This document shows, in pieces, positions 62,240 through 64,000 of a DNA stretch of 64,000 bases. The notes under the pieces are model-generated. The model did not search any database and had not been told where the DNA came from. It saw only the letters and a program-made list of their open reading frames with translations. Source of the stretch: JAEUHQ01 sp964538915 (GTDB lineage: Bacteria; Planctomycetota; UBA1135; UBA2386); the NCBI GenBank assembly GCA_964538915.1, contig CAZIFB010000009.1, forward strand, positions 1 through 64,000, written 5' to 3'. Positions within the stretch are counted from its first letter, which is position 1. Each line of letters starts with the position of its first letter. A program made the translations under genes and the position numbers.

Positions 62240-64000
62240 GTGACCGAGCCCGTCGACGACCCGCGGAAGGACTTCCGCGCGCTCCTTCGCCGCCTCTGGG
62301 CCGCGATCGTCCGCTACAAGGGGATGGTTGCGGTCATGTTCGTGTTCGGCGTCTTCGAGGCGCTGTTCACGAAGCTGCCGCTGCTGCTGGTCCAGCCGCT
62401 GTTCTCCGCGCTCGGCGGCGCCGCGAAGCCGGCTGCTCCTTCACCCGAGCCCGGGCTCCGCGAGTCGGTCGAGCGCTGGTTCAACCAGTTCGCGGCGGAC
62501 GTCGCGGGCTGGTTCGGCCTGTCGCTCGAGAAGCCGGGTATGGAGGTCGTGATCGCCTGCGCGGTGATCGCGGTCGTCTGCGGGTTGTGTGGCGCCGTCG
62601 CCATCTACCTGGTCCAGACCTACTCGCGTCTGTTCGCGGTGCGCATCGTCGCCGACCTGCGTGAGGACCTCGCCCGCCATTTCCTGAACCTGCCGCTGCG
62701 CTTCTACGGCAGGCAGCGGATGGGGGAACTGATCAGCAAGGTCACGAACGACACGCAGGTGATGCAACGATCGTTCGAGCTGGCGGCCGACAACATCGTC
62801 GTCGACCCGCTGCTCATCCTCGGCAACATGGCGATCATCGCCTTCTACCTGCCGGAGGCGATCTGGGTGTTGCTCGTGATGATCCCGCTGATGGGGATCC
62901 CGCTGTACCGGCAGGGCAGGCGGGTGCAGAAGCGCAGCAGCCGCAGTCTGCAGGCGATGGGGGAGACGACCGAGTCGCTCAACCAGATCCTCTCCGGCAT
63001 CCGGACCGTGAAGGCGTTCCAGCTCGAGGATCTGCGCTTCGAGGAGTTCCGTGCGAACACGGGCACGTTCCTCGACCGTACCCGGAAGATGCTGCGGGCG
63101 AAGGGGCTGTCGATGGCGCAGACGTTCGTCACGTACAACATCGGCTTCGCCGCCCTGCTCGTGGTCTTCGGGTGGGTCGTGCTGGTGAAGGGGGTCGGGT
63201 TCGCGGACGTGACCGCGGTCGTCGTGCCGCTTTCGACGACCTACCAGAACGTGAAGCGCCTGACCCGCTCGTGGCACGTCCTGATGGAGTCGGCAGGGGC
63301 ACTGAAGGGCATCGAGGAACTGCTCGCGGTGGACGTCGACCACACCGGGGTCGGCGGTGCGCCGATGCCGGAACTCCGCGGCGACGTCCAGCTGCGCGAC
63401 GTCTGGTTCTCGTACGGCGACGAGCCGGTGCTGCGCGGCATCGATCTCGACGTGCGAGCCGGACAGACGGTCGCGTTCGTCGGTTTGTCGGGCGGCGGCA
63501 AGTCGACGCTGATGGATCTCCTGCTGCGTTTCCACGATCCGCAGCGTGGCTCGATCCTCGTCGACGGTCGGGATCTGCGCGAAGTGCGCCTCGCGGACTA
63601 CCGCGCGCACACTGCGGTCGTGAGCCAGCAGCCTTTCCTGTTCAACACGACGATCGGCACGAACATCGCCTATGGCCGTCCCGGCGCGACTCGGGAACAG
63701 GTCGAGGCGGCGGCGCGAGCGGCGAACATCCACGACTTCGTCGTTTCCCTGCCGGCGGGTTACGACACGCCGGCCGGTGAGCGGGGCAGCAACCTCTCCG
63801 GCGGACAGATGCAGCGCATCACGATCGCGCGGGCGATCCTCCGCGAGCCCGGGATCCTGTTCCTCGACGAAGCGACGTCCGCCCTCGACTCGGAGAGCGA
63901 GGGGCTCGTGCAGAAGGCGATCGACACGCTGCGCAAGGGGCGAACCTCGTTCGTCATCGCCCACCGACTGTCGACGATCCTCGACGCCGACCTGATCGTC
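62240..64000 (+). CDS. MsbA-like ABC exporter, fused permease-ATPase (partial)
   Basis: These 587 codons run off the right edge; only a few C-terminal residues are missing. The N-terminal exporter domain has six helices (about 28-330), with a loop of about 50 residues between the first two that is longer than usual and rich in Pro/Ala. Coupling regions include LRFYGRQRMGELISKVTNDT. The ATPase domain has Walker A GLSGGGKST (415-423), signature LSGGQ (519-523), Walker B ILFLDE (539-544) and the H-loop in IAHRLSTI. MsbA-type exporters flip lipid A or other lipids; the substrate here is unproven. The GTG start at 62240 is supported by TAGCAT 6 nt upstream. Confidence 0.94.
   Translation, partial: MTEPVDDPRKDFRALLRRLWAAIVRYKGMVAVMFVFGVFEALFTKLPLLLVQPLFSALGGAAKPAAPSPEPGLRESVERWFNQFAADVAGWFGLSLEKPGMEVVIACAVIAVVCGLCGAVAIYLVQTYSRLFAVRIVADLREDLARHFLNLPLRFYGRQRMGELISKVTNDTQVMQRSFELAADNIVVDPLLILGNMAIIAFYLPEAIWVLLVMIPLMGIPLYRQGRRVQKRSSRSLQAMGETTESLNQILSGIRTVKAFQLEDLRFEEFRANTGTFLDRTRKMLRAKGLSMAQTFVTYNIGFAALLVVFGWVVLVKGVGFADVTAVVVPLSTTYQNVKRLTRSWHVLMESAGALKGIEELLAVDVDHTGVGGAPMPELRGDVQLRDVWFSYGDEPVLRGIDLDVRAGQTVAFVGLSGGGKSTLMDLLLRFHDPQRGSILVDGRDLREVRLADYRAHTAVVSQQPFLFNTTIGTNIAYGRPGATREQVEAAARAANIHDFVVSLPAGYDTPAGERGSNLSGGQMQRITIARAILREPGILFLDEATSALDSESEGLVQKAIDTLRKGRTSFVIAHRLSTILDADLIV

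Overview
The window is very GC-rich chromosomal DNA with densely packed genes. Its gene content points to a member of the Planctomycetota. The evidence is three large Ser/Thr protein kinases carrying a transmembrane segment plus TPR-like or formylglycine-synthase-like C-termini, planctomycete-type ECF sigma factors, an arylsulfatase, many signal-peptide proteins built from beta-propeller or beta-helix repeats, and a ThuA-like protein. The exact lineage cannot be told from the sequence. I see no rRNA, tRNA, CRISPR array, prophage or insertion sequence.

Layout: (1) 1-3.9 kb: start of carB, a polytopic membrane protein, an orphan fragment of a secreted-protein gene, and a secreted HEAT-repeat protein. 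(2) 4.0-9.2 kb: a four-gene tripartite efflux operon (TolC-like lipoprotein, HlyD-like adaptor, MacB-type ATPase and permease) joined by 4-16 bp overlaps. (3) 9.3-17.3 kb: three large secreted proteins and a two-HKD phospholipase D-like protein on the minus strand. (4) 17.4-21.5 kb: serA, a TetR regulator with its own palindromic operator and a VOC protein, and a sulfatase. (5) 21.5-26.9 kb: a secreted-protein island with gene remnants, including a metallo-beta-lactamase-fold protein fused to an extracellular module. (6) 26.9-33.7 kb: a kinase plus ECF sigma pair, an FkbM methyltransferase, proS with a coupled and oddly ordered acyl-carrier-like gene, and a SpoU RNA methyltransferase. (7) 33.7-38.3 kb: two paralogous membrane-anchored proteins flanking a small membrane hydrolase and a candidate selenoprotein. 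(8) 38.3-42.2 kb: a tsaD-larB-carA-RluA-type pseudouridine synthase operon. (9) 42.3-49.1 kb: a second kinase and two secreted proteins. (10) 49.2-54.1 kb: envelope genes (S41 protease, PBP4-type carboxypeptidase, a beta-barrel-like protein) with an ECF sigma factor. (11) 54.1-64 kb: a kinase-FGE-like fusion, a cluster of secreted proteins including two parvulin-type proteins, and an MsbA-like exporter running off the right edge.

The most notable signal is the minus-strand gene at 35442-37091. An in-frame UGA sits in a U-L-C context and is followed by a perfect 8-bp stem-loop at the distance and with the loop expected of a bacterial SECIS. The same protein ends in a DsbD-alpha-like disulfide domain. 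Other signals are a recurring TANNNT hexamer only 4-11 nt before many start codons, which implies leaderless mRNAs; a 61-nt upstream element shared by an intact secreted-protein gene and a decayed one; a C-terminal module shared by many secreted proteins; and an acyl-carrier-like protein whose halves appear in swapped order.
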